From positions 643,471,306 through 643,535,305 of the forward strand of contig NC_057863.1 of assembly GCF_019393635.1 (NCBI RefSeq): a DNA stretch of 64,000 nt. The letters are read 5' to 3'. Numbering within the stretch: the stretch's first letter is position 1; each line of letters opens with the position of its first letter. The DNA comes from Dromiciops gliroides. Lineage: Eukaryota; Chordata; Mammalia; Microbiotheria; Microbiotheriidae. The notes under the pieces are model-generated. The model saw nothing but the letters and a program-made list of their open reading frames with translations, made no database searches and was not told where the DNA came from. The position numbers and the translations under genes were made by a program. Positions 22,955-32,990 of this stretch are shown piece by piece.

Positions 22955-23035
22955 CTACGAGATGACCAGTGCTTAGCACAGTGCCTGGCACATAGTAGGC
23001 ACTTAATATATGTTTACCAACTGATTGATTAATGA
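22955..23035 (+). mobile_element. MIR/L2-tail-like fragment
   Basis: The words CAGTGCTTAGCACAGTGCCT and GGCACATAGTAGGCACTTAA are typical. Confidence 0.65.
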
Positions 23036-23251
23036 CCAAGAGGGATGTCTATCCAGACTGGGGAGGTGGGGGGAGGGGAAGAATGAATCTAGAGATCACT
23101 CCTTTTCTACCTAATACTGCCCCTGTAATCAACACTGGCTAACCATAGAGCTTGGAGACATTGATAGGGCCTTTCCCCTAGCTCAGAATTGAGCACAAGC
23201 CCCTAGGGCTTGCTGATGCTGATGTGGCTTGTCTGGGCCAAGCCCAACCTC

Positions 23252-23326
23252 AGGAATAAGACTCTAGACAGCTCTATAGGTCTGAAGAGACCAAGGGTAC
23301 TCGGGGGGTGTCAGCAACTCACAGCA
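23252..23326. repeat. 74-75 bp direct repeat, copy 2
   Basis: Matches 19475-19548 at every base except for one G in a homopolymer run. Confidence 0.9.
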
Positions 23327-23542
23327 GGCATATAAGGACCATTCGGTGGATGACCGAGTTAACTTATGATGGATGCAATGTATATGCTTTGCATGTAACC
23401 ACAACCCAGATGTTCTGGGTTGTATATGAAGGGATTCTACCGAAGCCCAGTCCTAACCATGTCACCACCCCCACTCCCTTCCTCATGAACTGTTGGGTCT
23501 CCCTATTACTTTTAGGTTCAACTAGAAAGTTCTCTGTTTCAT

Positions 23543-23580
<38 letters not shown>
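23543..23580. repeat. (AC)n microsatellite
   Basis: About 17 AC units in a row. Confidence 0.95.
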
Positions 23581-23589
23581 CTCCTTTCA

Positions 23590-23935
23590 TAACCTGACCC
23601 CCTCCTCCTTGTCCAGTCTTCTTCCACCTAATTCTCCCCACAGTACTCTCTGCCCCAACTAATAAGACGATGCATCTTACTGTTCCTCACACATGACACC
23701 ATGTTCTTGCATTGTCTGTCCCCGGTACCTGGAACACTCTTCTCCCTCCTTGCCCCTGACTCCTGCCTTCTTGGCTTCCTTTGAGACTCAGCTCCAATCC
23801 CACCTACTTCAGAGCCCTTCTGACCCTCTCCCTGACCCCCAAGTGCCTCCTCTCTGAGACTACCTTCCCCAACCCCCCAACCCCGTTTTCATGCTTTATA
23901 AAGCTCAGGGTCTGTCTGCCTGGGCCAGTCTGTGA
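23590..23935 (+). mobile_element. L2 LINE 3' fragment
   Basis: The words CCTGGAACACTCTTCTCCCT, ACTCAGCTCCAATCCCACCT and AGCCCTTCTGACCCTCTCCC fit the L2 3' end. Confidence 0.6.
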
Positions 23936-24179
23936 TGGAAAAAGATGAACATTCCTAACAATAATTCATAATTTTATCAACATGATGTTCATGCCCCTAT
24001 ACCCATGGAGTTTTTAGTTTCTCCCCAACTATAAGTGACTCCAAGGGACTTCACATTATGGATGAGAGGCTATTTACTGAATGGTACAGAAAGCAAAAGA
24101 TACAGCATAAAAACTCCCAAGTAGTTGAAACTAACTGCTTCCTAAAGGGTCTGAAATCTTAATTTCCTGGGTAGCTACT

Positions 24180-24227
24180 ACTTCAAAATCTCTCTCTTTC
24201 TCTCTCTCATCTCTCCTCTCCCTCTCG

Positions 24228-24259
<32 letters not shown>

Positions 24260-24470
24260 CTCTCTCCCTCCTTCCCTCTCTGTTCTTTTTCTCTGCCTCT
24301 TCTCTTTCTTTCTCTCTCTTCCATCCGCTCTCCCCTGCTTTCTCTCTTTCTGTCTCATTCTCTTGCCTCTCCTTCTCTGCCTCTCTTCTCTCTTACTTTC
24401 TCTCTATTTCTGTCTGTCTGTCTGTCTGTCTGTCTGTTTCATCCCCCCTTTCTCTCTCTGTGCATTTACA
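24180..24470. repeat. Pyrimidine-rich tract with (TCTG)n
   Basis: About 290 bp of almost pure CT on the plus strand, including CTCTCTCT runs and about eight TCTG units near 24409-24440. The open frames across it are low-complexity artefacts. Confidence 0.9.
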
Positions 24471-24979
24471 AGCCATTTGTAGGGGAGGTCTATCAAGCAT
24501 CATTCCCCTTCCCCCCTACTAATCCAAGTCACAAGGCAAAATTAGAACCATCTCACTCCAGGGGCAGGCGGCTGCCATCAACAGTCAACAGGTACAGTAT
24601 TTACTTCCTGGTGCATCACCAGGTGAGACTCCAAGTAAGAGGATCAACGAGGTGGTGACCAGATGTTTCTCTGTCAGGCATTGTCTTCACCCCGTTTCCC
24701 CACAAACTTGCTGCCAACTCTACCCACCATCCTATCTCTTTGGCATGTCTATGCTCCCCCCCACGCCAAAAAAAACCACCGGCCCTGCCCCCACCAAACA
24801 CCTAGCATCCCTCTATGTTATTAAAGGTCCCGATGCAAAGAGCCATACAATGGAGGACTTCGGGCAGCCCCATTTACATGATGCTCCCAAAACTCGGGCA
24901 AGCAGGTGCCATCCAATGCATCGTGTTTCTGCACCCCATCTGTGCATTTGGTTATTGCACTGTTTGATGTACTGCCCTG

Positions 24980-25215
24980 GGATAATGGATCCCATTCTGG
25001 GGAGGGGTTTCCTTGGCAAAGGGTACTGGAGTGGTTTTGCCATTCTCCTCCAGTGTGCACTCATTTTACAGATGAGGAAAAAGAGGCAAATAGTGTTTAC
25101 CGTGACTTGCCCAGGGTCACGTAGGTAGTGTCTGAGACCTGATTTGAACTCAGACCTTTCTTATTCCAGGCCGGGATGTTCTATCCCCTTCGGCACCACC
25201 TTGATGCCCCCGGGT
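24980..25215 (-). mobile_element. RTE-tailed SINE
   Basis: On the plus strand TACTGGAGTGGTTTTGCCATT, TTTTACAGATGAGGAAAAAG and GATTTGAACTCAGACC read as the reverse complement of the family at 5950-6220. Confidence 0.75.
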
Positions 25216-25329
25216 AACACAGGTAACGGGCTGGGACTGCAAAAGTTTTTACTGGAAGGAGGAAAAGGGTCCATCCCCAGTACTCCAGTGTGCCTATATG
25301 GTTTCATTTGCCCCTCTCCTGAGACACCG

Positions 25330-25770
25330 CCACTGGGCCACAACTGCCCTCCTCAAGGTTAGCAGTGTTCTGCTTCAATCGCTGAGAGCCAAATGGCCTT
25401 TCTTTATGACCTCTGTGCATTTTTTGGCATTGTTAATGCACTCCCTTCCTCCCGGGAGGGCTCTGTCCTCCCAGGATCCTCTAGAAGGCTCTCTGTGTGT
25501 CCGGATCCTGCCTCATAGGTGGGTGTAACCCAGGGCTCTCTCCTGGGCTTTCTTCTCCCCTCTCTCTGGCCTCCTCATCTCTGGTGGATTAAATCATTGT
25601 TTTCTTGCACAGATGACTCCGCACATTATACAGCCAGCTATCATTTCTCTCCCGATTTCCACAACCATCTGATTTTTCTCCTCTCCCTCCTCCCTTCTTA
25701 ACTTCTGTCTCCTGACGCCATCCTCCCGCGCCATCATTAAGGTTTACAACACTAGACTCACCTCTGGTGG
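25330..25770 (+). mobile_element. L2/CR1-clade LINE fragment
   Basis: GGGTGTAACCCAGGGCTCTC and CTGGGCTTTCTTCTCCCCTC match the L2 RT region. Old and full of gaps. Confidence 0.55.
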
Positions 25771-25828
25771 TTCACTCCTCCTCACCTTACATATCAGATT
25801 AGTGACCTGTTGATTCCATTTACACAAT

Positions 25829-25980
25829 CTTTTTTTTTTTTTTGCGGGGCAATGGGGGGTTAAGTGACTTGCCCAGGGTCACACAGCTAGTAAGTGTCAA
25901 GTGTCTGAGGTTGGATTTGAACTCAGGTCCTCCTGAATCCAGAGCCAGTGCTTTATCCATTGCACCACCCAGTGGCCCCC
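25829..25980 (-). mobile_element. WSINE-type SINE
   Basis: A full-length minus copy from poly-T to CACCACCCAGTGGCCCC. Confidence 0.93.
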
Positions 25981-25999
25981 ACCCCCCCACCCCGCACAT

Positions 26000-26500
26000 A
26001 TGCTATTGATCCTTTCAATCTCCAGGAAACTACATTCTCCCTAACTTTCAGCCTCTCCCTTGCCACAGGCTCCTTACCAGCTGCCTTCGACCCAACCAAG
26101 TCTCCCTAATCCTAAAAACAAACCCTAACGCTGCCTCCCCCTTATTATGTCCATCTCTCCCCTCTTTTCTCAGCCAAATTCTTGGGAGGAAGGTCTCCAC
26201 ACTCAGTGCCTCCAGCTTGACTCTTCTCCCTGCTCAGTCTTCTGCGATGTAGCCTCTGGTTTCTAACCTCCTCCTCCCTCATCTGAAACCTCTCTCTCCA
26301 AATACCAATGATCTGTGAATCTCAGAGGCTTATCTCCGGGTCTCTTCAATGTGTCTGCTGCCTTCTGACTGTTGCTCATTCACTCTTCTCTGTAATTACA
26401 GAGACTCTCTTCCTACCTGTCTGACCGTAGTTTCTTCAATGACTTTGCTGTTTCATTAGTCACATCACAACCCCCCTAATTGTGGGCTTTCAATCAATCA
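26000..26500 (+). mobile_element. L2/CR1-clade LINE fragment, second copy
   Basis: GCCTCTGGTTTCTAACCTCC, ACCAATGATCTGTGAATCTC and CCTACCTGTCTGACCGTAG match a part of L2 that lies upstream of the 25.3-25.8 kb piece in the element, so these are two separate copies. Confidence 0.55.
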
Positions 26501-26514
26501 ATAAACATTTAACA

Positions 26515-26640
26515 AAGGTAGCTAGGTGGTGAAGTGGCCAGAACACCAGGCCTGGAGTGAGGGTGATCTGATCAAATCAGTTAACCCACGTGAAAGTCTT
26601 TTGCAAATTGCAGAAACTCTATACAAAGGCTAGCTGTTAT
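26515..26640 (+). mobile_element. Diverged SINE fragment
   Basis: TAGCTAGGTGGTGAAGTGG and ATCAAATCAGTTAACCC resemble the WSINE head, then a MIR-like tail. Weak. Confidence 0.45.
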
Positions 26641-26956
26641 TATTAGGGGGTTTTCCCCCATTTTATTCTTGTGCATTTACATTTTATTAATATTTCCTAT
26701 TGTTTTGTTATTATTAATTTGATATTTCCCCAAACAGAGTGGAAGGTCTTGAGGTCCCTAGCACCTAGAAGATGGCATCTCCCAATTTCCTTGAGTTTTG
26801 CCTATTTTTTTATCAACACTCCCGGTAGGGACGTGCTTTCCATCAAAGCATGGGTTTCTCTTCTGCAATTCACAGTTGCCTGAGGCTTGAGAAGTTAATA
26901 TCTTGTCTAGAGTCACACAGCTAGGGCTGGGTCACAGACAGGACTTAAGCCGTACT

Positions 26957-27080
26957 TTTTTTTTTTTTTTTGCAGTGCAATGAGGGTTAAAGTGACTTGC
27001 CCAGGTCGCACAGCGCTAGTAAGCGTCAGAGTGTCTGAGGTAGAATTTGAACTCAGGTCCTCCTAAATCCACTGCGTCAC
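26957..27080 (-). mobile_element. WSINE-type SINE, partial
   Basis: A minus copy from the poly-T end. It lacks the outer part of the head and lies just upstream of the YIF1B promoter. Confidence 0.88.
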
Positions 27081-27339
27081 CGCCTTACTTCTAACTCCCG
27101 CTCTCCCTTTGTTGAATGACTGATTGAGAACAAGAGCCACAGAAGAAAAACTACAACTCCCAGCATGCCCCATTTCACCCAGATCCTCCCCACCTTCGCC
27201 TCTGCCTCCTCCTTCTCCTCCTCCGGGGCTTTTATCTGGTCCTTCCTCCGCCCCACTCGGAGCCAGCGTTTCTCCCCCCTCTCACCCCCCCCCCCCCGCT
27301 CGTCCCGAGTCTCGGAGGGAGGGGGGAGGGCCCCTCGAA

Positions 27340-27500
27340 GAGCTCCGGACCTCCTATTGGCCACTGCCCGCCAGAGGGGCGGGACGGCCTGGGGCGCCGG
27401 CCTACCATTGGGCTTCACAACGCCGCAGACGGGCGCGGTACGGGAGCCGCGCGGTCCTTTTCGGCGTCCATCGGGGCCGGGTCAGCTCTCCTCTACGGGG
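27340..27500 (+). promoter_or_regulatory. YIF1B: YIF1B CpG-island promoter
   Basis: Two inverted CCAAT boxes (ATTGG at about 27355 and 27407) sit just upstream of the GC-rich exon 1, inside a CpG-rich stretch running from about 27180 to 27860. No TATA box is seen. This matches a housekeeping promoter for a ubiquitously used trafficking gene. Confidence 0.55.
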
Positions 27501-30287
27501 ATGCAGCCGGGGCCCGGCGGAGGTGCGGCGGCGGGGAGTGCCCGACACGTAAGTGGCGGTACGTGGCCAGCCGGGCCGGGGGCGAGGGGCGGCGGACCGC
27601 CGGGAAGACCGCGGGCCGTGGCGGGGGAGGCGGCGCGGGCCGATTGGGGTCGGGTGGGCGCGGGGATGGAGCCTGGAAGCCCCGGGCGCCTAGCACGGGA
27701 CACCTAGAAACCCCGCCCCCCCGCCCGCTTGGAGCGCCGCAGAGGAGGAAACTGAGGCAGGGCGAGGGCTCTGAAGGGGCCTCCTCCCGCCGGGCCTCAG
27801 CTTGTCCCGCCCGGGCAATGGGGGGCGAGCCCTCGTCGCGCTCGGGCCTGGGAAGCGTTTGAGCCGGGTTTCGTAGCTCCTCTGCCTCCTATCCCGCCAT
27901 CTCGCCCCGTTATGCCCCCTGCCCGGGCCTCAGTTTCCCCATCTGTAGGCGGGTGGGAAATGGGGAGGGAGCACTGCCCTAAAGAAACAAAACGAAGATG
28001 AATGGGTGCGAGCATTTATGAAGCGCCTACTGTGTGCAGCACCTTGGATAGTGACAATAGCCAGAGTGTAGACAAGCGCTTAGGTCATGCAAGGTAGGTT
28101 GCAAGTGAATAAATAGCTCCCTTGCTAGAGTTCAAATGCCGGCCCCAGAGGGGACGTAGCTGTGTGACCTGGGCAAGGTCAAACCTCACCGTGGTGGCCT
28201 CAGTTCCCTCATCTGCCGCAAGATGAGGCTGGCCCAGCAATCGCCCGACCAAGAAAACCCCAACGGGGTCCCAGCTGAATATGGTAGGTTGCTTGGAGCT
28301 CAGGCACTGAGCAACTGAGGCCTAGAATAGGGTTAAGTGACTTGTCCAGGGTCACACAGCTTGGAAGTGTTTGCAGCTGGATTTGAACTCAGACTGAGTG
28401 CTCTATCCTCAGTGGACCTCCCACCTGGTTCCATGGGGGAGCCGGTGGGTAGGCGGTGTTTGTGGGTGAGTCTTGGTACTATATAAGCATGGGCAGGGCA
28501 CTCAATGACTTCTTTGGGCCTCAGTTCCCTCATCTGTGAGATGGTCTCCAAGGTGCCCCCCCCCCTCCCCCGGCCCCCAAGTCTGTGATGCTCTGATTTT
28601 CCTGCTTTGGCAGCCATGAAGAGGAGGGTGCCCGTGGCAGATCCCAGCTTGGCCGACCCCCACCAGCTCTTCCATGACACGAGCTCAGCCCATGGGCCTG
28701 GGAGCTATCCCGGCCCACCGGGCTCCCGGGGGCCTGGGGTACCCTTCCCCCCTCGCAGCCAGCCTTCCTCGCTGACCCCGTGTCCAACATGGCAGTAGCC
28801 TATGGGAGCAGCCCTGGCTGCCCACGGCAAGGAGCTGGTGGACAAGAATGGAGTGGGCCACTCCGGGCCAGGGGCCGGGGGCCGGGCCGGGCTGGGGGCT
28901 GGGGGCTGGGGCCGGGCCTCCTACCTGCTACAGCAGCCTCTGCTGTCCTCTTCAGATTGACCGCTTCATTCCCGTCACCAAGCTGAAGTACTACTTTGCT
29001 GTGGACACTGTGTATGTGGGGAAGAAACTGGGACTCTTGGTGTTTCCCTACCTGCACCAGGTGAGAGCAGTCTTTGAGCTGGGCAGTGCTGGGGGGCTTT
29101 GGAGGGGACACAGCCCCTGGGGAGCCAGCCCTGGCTTGGCCTCAGCTGCTTCCCTGGGGTCTGCAGGATTGGGAGGTCCGGTACCAGCAAGACATGCCCG
29201 GGCCCCCGAGGTTTGACATCAACGCCCCAATCTCTACATTCCAGGTACCCCCCCCAGCGGCCCCCACCATGCCAAGACCCACCTGCTTTCCCCAGTCCCT
29301 CATCACAGAGGTGGGGTTGGGTCCCCCAGCAGCATCTCCCAGCTCCTCTGGGTCACTGGGGGATGGGCTTCTCTCTGTCTCTCTCCAAACTCTCCCCTTG
29401 ACCCATTTGCAGCTATGGCTTTCATCACATACATCCTGGTTGCTGGCCTAGCGCTGGGGACACAGGACAGGTGAGAGAGGATTCTGGGGCGGGGCTGGGG
29501 GAGGTGGGGCGGGAAGCTGAGGCCTGGGAGAGCCGGCCAGGCGGCTCTGGCCCTCAGCCTTGCCTCCCCTCAGGTTCTCCCCAGACCTCTTGGGCTTGCA
29601 GGCCAGCTCAGCCCTGGCATGGCTCACAGTGGAGGTGCTGGCCATCCTGCTGAGCCTCTACCTGGTCACTGTGAACACAGACCTCACCACCATCGACCTG
29701 CTGGCCTTCTCGGGCTACAAGTATGTGGGGTGAGTGGGGGAACGTGGATCGACTGTCGCCTGTGGGCTCCCAGTAGAGCTGGCTGTGGAGGTGAGGTACC
29801 GGGTGAGGGGGCCTGGACTCCTCTGAGGCCCTGGCCTGGCTCTGCCCCCAGGATGATTGGTGGGGTCGTGACTGGCCTGCTCTTTGGAAGGACTGGCTAC
29901 TACCTGGTGCTCAGCTGGTGCTGTGTGGCCATCTTTGTCTTCATGGTGAGCACTGGCTCCGAGTGTCCCCGGGAGGGCTGCGGGGGCGGTCACCCAGGGA
30001 GTTGGGGCAGCATTGGCACACAAACCCAGCCCAGGAACCCCGACCCCTGAAGGTAGGCACAACTGAGGTGGTGGTCACTGGGTGGGCATGTGGGCTCCAG
30101 CCCCTTCCTCTCCCTCTCCCTTGCTCCCCAGATCCGGACGCTTCGACTGAAAATCCTGTCTGAAGTGGCAGCAGAAGGTGTCCTGGTGCGGGGGGCGAGG
30201 AACCAGCTGCGCATGTACCTGACCATGGCCATCGCGGCTGCGCAGCCACTCTTCATGTACTGGCTCACCTTTCACCTGGTCAGGTGA
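27501..30287 (+). CDS. YIF1B: YIF1B, five-pass ER-Golgi trafficking membrane protein (8 exons, some frame breaks)
   Basis: Exons: about 27501-27548 ([16 protein letters not shown]), 28614 to about 28835, 28956-29060, 29167-29244, 29413-29470, 29574-29729, 29852-29945 and 30132-30287. The conserved segments [71 protein letters not shown] and YWLTFHLVR match human YIF1B almost residue for residue, and the last five exons encode the membrane segments. YIF1B works with YIPF proteins in ER-Golgi traffic and in serotonin-receptor 5-HT1A delivery. Oddities: exon 2 has two frame shifts (near 28740 and 28816) and its donor after DKN lacks one base of GTGAGT; exon 4 lacks a base before the LYIP-equivalent; and exons 1 and 2 do not join in phase. 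These look like one-base assembly errors, since the coding sequence is otherwise well conserved. Pseudogenisation is less likely. Confidence 0.9.
28195..28430. mobile_element. Mixed old SINE sequence in YIF1B intron 1
   Basis: CCAAGAAAACCCCAACGGGG and TGAGCAACTGAGG look like an RTE-type tail. GTCCAGGGTCACACAGCTTG and GGATTTGAACTCAGACT follow as a minus-strand tRNA-SINE or MIR piece. Confidence 0.6.
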
Positions 30288-30581
30288 GGAGCCCGGAGGC
30301 TCCTTGGCTCCCCTTTCCCCCTGCCGCCGCTCAGGGCCCAGAGTGGGACGGAAAGGACCAGGGGCCACTCACCTCTGCAAATGGGGAGAAGCTCGAAGTG
30401 GAGCCCTCTGGGGGAGGGAGGGCTCCATCGCTCGGGACTGAGCTGCCCGCAAAGTCCCTGGCCCTTTGACTGGAACCATGCCCCTCCTCCACAAAAGTTC
30501 ATCTCCTCCTTGCCTGTTTTGCTTGAGCTGAGTCCCAGAATGCCGCCCCGCCCCCTCACCATCTCCCTCTCCTTTGCCCAG

Positions 30582-30663
30582 GTGCTTAGAGATCGTTAAC
30601 CTGCACAGCGTGCTCCAAGCTGGGGCTGCCTCGCCCATGGGGCGTCTGTTACAGGCAAAATAG
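30582..30663 (+). other. YIF1B: Possible extra 3' exon of YIF1B
   Basis: After FHLVR the stop TGA is part of a good splice donor (AG|GTGAGG). An acceptor (TTTGCCCAG) at 30581 opens an exon that would continue the frame for 26 residues (start CLEIVNLHSV, end LLQAK) to a TAG at 30661-30663. It may be a 3' UTR exon or an alternative tail. Known YIF1B proteins end at LVR, so a coding role is uncertain. Confidence 0.3.
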
Positions 30664-31174
30664 AACCCCCGGGGGTGCTGCCGAGTGGGTCCTGCCTTTT
30701 ATTGGCTGGGGTGGGTAGGCACACACTGTGGTGCCCAGCAGGGGCGGGCCGAGGGCTCACACTTCATCTCCAAGGGCTGTTTAAATTCAGACTCAGGGCT
30801 GCCATCAGGGGAGCCCACCCTTTCTTTCCCTTTTTTCCTTCTCTCAATTTTCCTTGTCTTCTTTACCTTCTTCAGTTTTTTTTCCTTCTGGGGCCCCCCT
30901 GGCCAGGGCCTCGGAGGCTGGATGATAGTGCGGAGGGAGAAACAAGGGGAGCTCCGTGGGAGTTGGTTTTGACTGCTTGAGCAGGCCCTCGATGACTGTC
31001 ACCTACCTCCCACCCCCAAGGGCTGACTTTGAAGCTGCTGGTTACTTGCCCTCCTGTTGGGGCACCAAGGCCAACTTGAGGAGGGCAGGGCCTGTCAGGC
31101 AATCCAGGTCCATCTTTCCTTGGTGCCCTGCCCTCCTAGACCCAGCTCCTTAATGCTGGAGGCGGCGGGTTCCA
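30664..31174. other. Spacer between YIF1B and C19orf33
   Basis: It should hold the 3' UTRs of both converging genes. No clear AATAAA was seen on either strand, and no further gene. Confidence 0.4.
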
Positions 31175-32062
31175 TCAGTCACCAGGAGAGGGGGGGTAGC
31201 GCCTTCCCTTCCCTTCAGAGTCAGAATCGCTGGAGCTGCTGCTGGAGGCTGAGACCTCACCATGCCCAGGCCTAAGGCAGAAGAAGAGAGCCGCTCAGCG
31301 CCCTGGCCATTGGCTCCCTGGCTCCCTCCGCTTAGTCACCGAGGACCTCCCCTGCGGTCCCTCACTGGGCTGGACGAGAAGAGCTTACCTTGGCCTTCTC
31401 AGTAATTCCCTCTTGGAGTTCCTGAGGCTTGGGGGGGCCGTGTGTGGAGCTGGCAGGCAGACCGCCCTTCTCCGGCTTCTTGGGATCAGCACCTAGGGCT
31501 GCTAGTGAGAGGGTTGTCTGTCTTCCCCCAGAGGGGCCAGCCCAGGCCTCTGCCTCTGAGACCGTGGAGGCACAAAACAGGAGCCCAAGTGTGACCAGAA
31601 TAACTTGGGTGGGGAGTCTGGCCTGGCACGGGGTGTGTCCCAGGGACAGAGAGTTTCTTGTGAACATCCCCTGCAGGTCACCCACGGTCCCCACCTGGCC
31701 TCTCCCCTGCAGCGTTTCCCATGGGGAGGGGGCCTGTTCGGTTTCCCAAGTGCAGCATGAATCTGCCCCCAGAGAGCAGATTCCCCAGAGCCCAAACTCA
31801 GTCTCTTCCTCCTCTTGCCCAAGGATCCAGGTGTTTTAGAGAAGGGCCCGTAGAAAAGTCCTAGAGTCTAAGCCACTCACCCTGGGCTGGAAAATGGGGT
31901 AAAGGGCTTGGCCGTGTCACGCAGCAGTGAACAGCCTGTCTGGGGGGTGTCACTACACTGAGATGGATACAGGCACACTAAAGCCCCTCTCCCATCCTTC
32001 ACCTGGCCGGGGGCAAAGAACCGTGTCCAGAGAACCCTACCTGCAGAAAGATCCAACTCCAT
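31175..32062 (-). CDS. C19orf33: C19orf33/IMUP-like small protein
   Basis: Exon 1 coding 32062-32041 gives MELDLSA, matching the human start MEFDLGA. Exon 2 (31498-31389) joins in phase to give AALGADPKKPEK and runs to ITEKAK. A candidate exon 3 (31271-31175) encodes a serine/aspartate run (SSSSSDSDSEGKG) like the SSSSSSDSDTD stretch of human IMUP, then a stop. Exon 3 is one base out of frame with exon 2, so an indel in a homopolymer (a run of seven C in exon 2) or a wrong junction is likely. The lysine-rich tail of the human protein was not found. The position, tail to tail with YIF1B and upstream of the SPINT2 3' end, is the same as in human. IMUP (also called H2RSP) is a small nuclear protein linked to proliferation and placental cells. 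Its biochemical role is not established. Confidence 0.55.
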
Positions 32063-32849
32063 GGCTGGCCGAAGGAGGGTGTGTCAGAACAGGAAAGGAC
32101 TCTATGCTGCCCTGTCCCCTGGACGGGGCGGGCCAGGGAGGGGCTTCATGTCTTTCCTCACCCAATGGACTCCAGCAGAGCAGAGGCCATGTGGTGTGGG
32201 GGTGGGCGGGCGCTTAGCCTGTCTCCAGCCCCAATTCGCCACAAGACCAAAGCAGGTCCTTGGGGAGCAGGAGCTAGATCTCACAGTACAGGGGAAGGGA
32301 AGAATCGGGACTCAGAAACCGAGCTCAAATGTTTTCAGCTTTGCCTTGGCTGACCTTGAGCAAGTGATTTTTCTCTGGACTAAATGACCTCAGGTGTCAC
32401 TCATAGGCCTTGACTGTCTTGTTCCCCTCCTTGCCTCCTACTCATCTGTTCTCCGAAATTTGAGGCGGGGAAAGTTTCAAAGCCAGATGGCGATAAGGGG
32501 GATGGATGTCAGGCAGCGAACCATGGGTGGGGTGGCTCTGCCAAATACTCCAATTTTCCATTCCACCAGGGTTCCTTAGGATCACTGAAAGGATTGCCAG
32601 GTGGGACCAGAATCCAGCCTTCATATGGATAGACATTACTCCTGGGTCTCATTTCTCAGGTGGTCCTGCCCCAGCTCTCCCAAGATAGGACTAGGCAGGG
32701 AGGAGGGACCAAGGGCCTACTGCCACTGACGCCTGGTGGAAAGCACACACTCACCTGGGTTTGTGCCAGCTTCAGTGATGGCACTCGTGTCTCCAAACCT
32801 CAGGGACCTTGCCTAGAAAATGAAGAATGTGGAGCAAAGATCTTTGCTC
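32063..32849. other. Non-coding spacer upstream of C19orf33
   Basis: No repeat or gene is recognised. It probably holds the C19orf33 promoter. Confidence 0.35.
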
Positions 32850-32944
32850 CTCTCTTGTGGTAGAGAAAAGCCTAGTTGGGCCAGCCAGAACTCTGCTCTT
32901 ACTTTCCAAAGGACACTTCCCGGACATCAGTTCTGACACCAGAG

Positions 32945-32990
32945 TCAGGACCCCAGATCCCAGATGCCAGATCCCAGATCCCAGTTGGGA
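32945..32990. repeat. Short (CAGATCC)n tandem run
   Basis: CCCAGATCCCAGATGCCAGA and onward: four units in unit A, about two at the matching place in unit B (46465-46490). Confidence 0.7.

Noticed and set aside
24131-24358. Glu/Arg-rich 75-residue frame
   Set aside because: It is a translation of the CT microsatellite tract.
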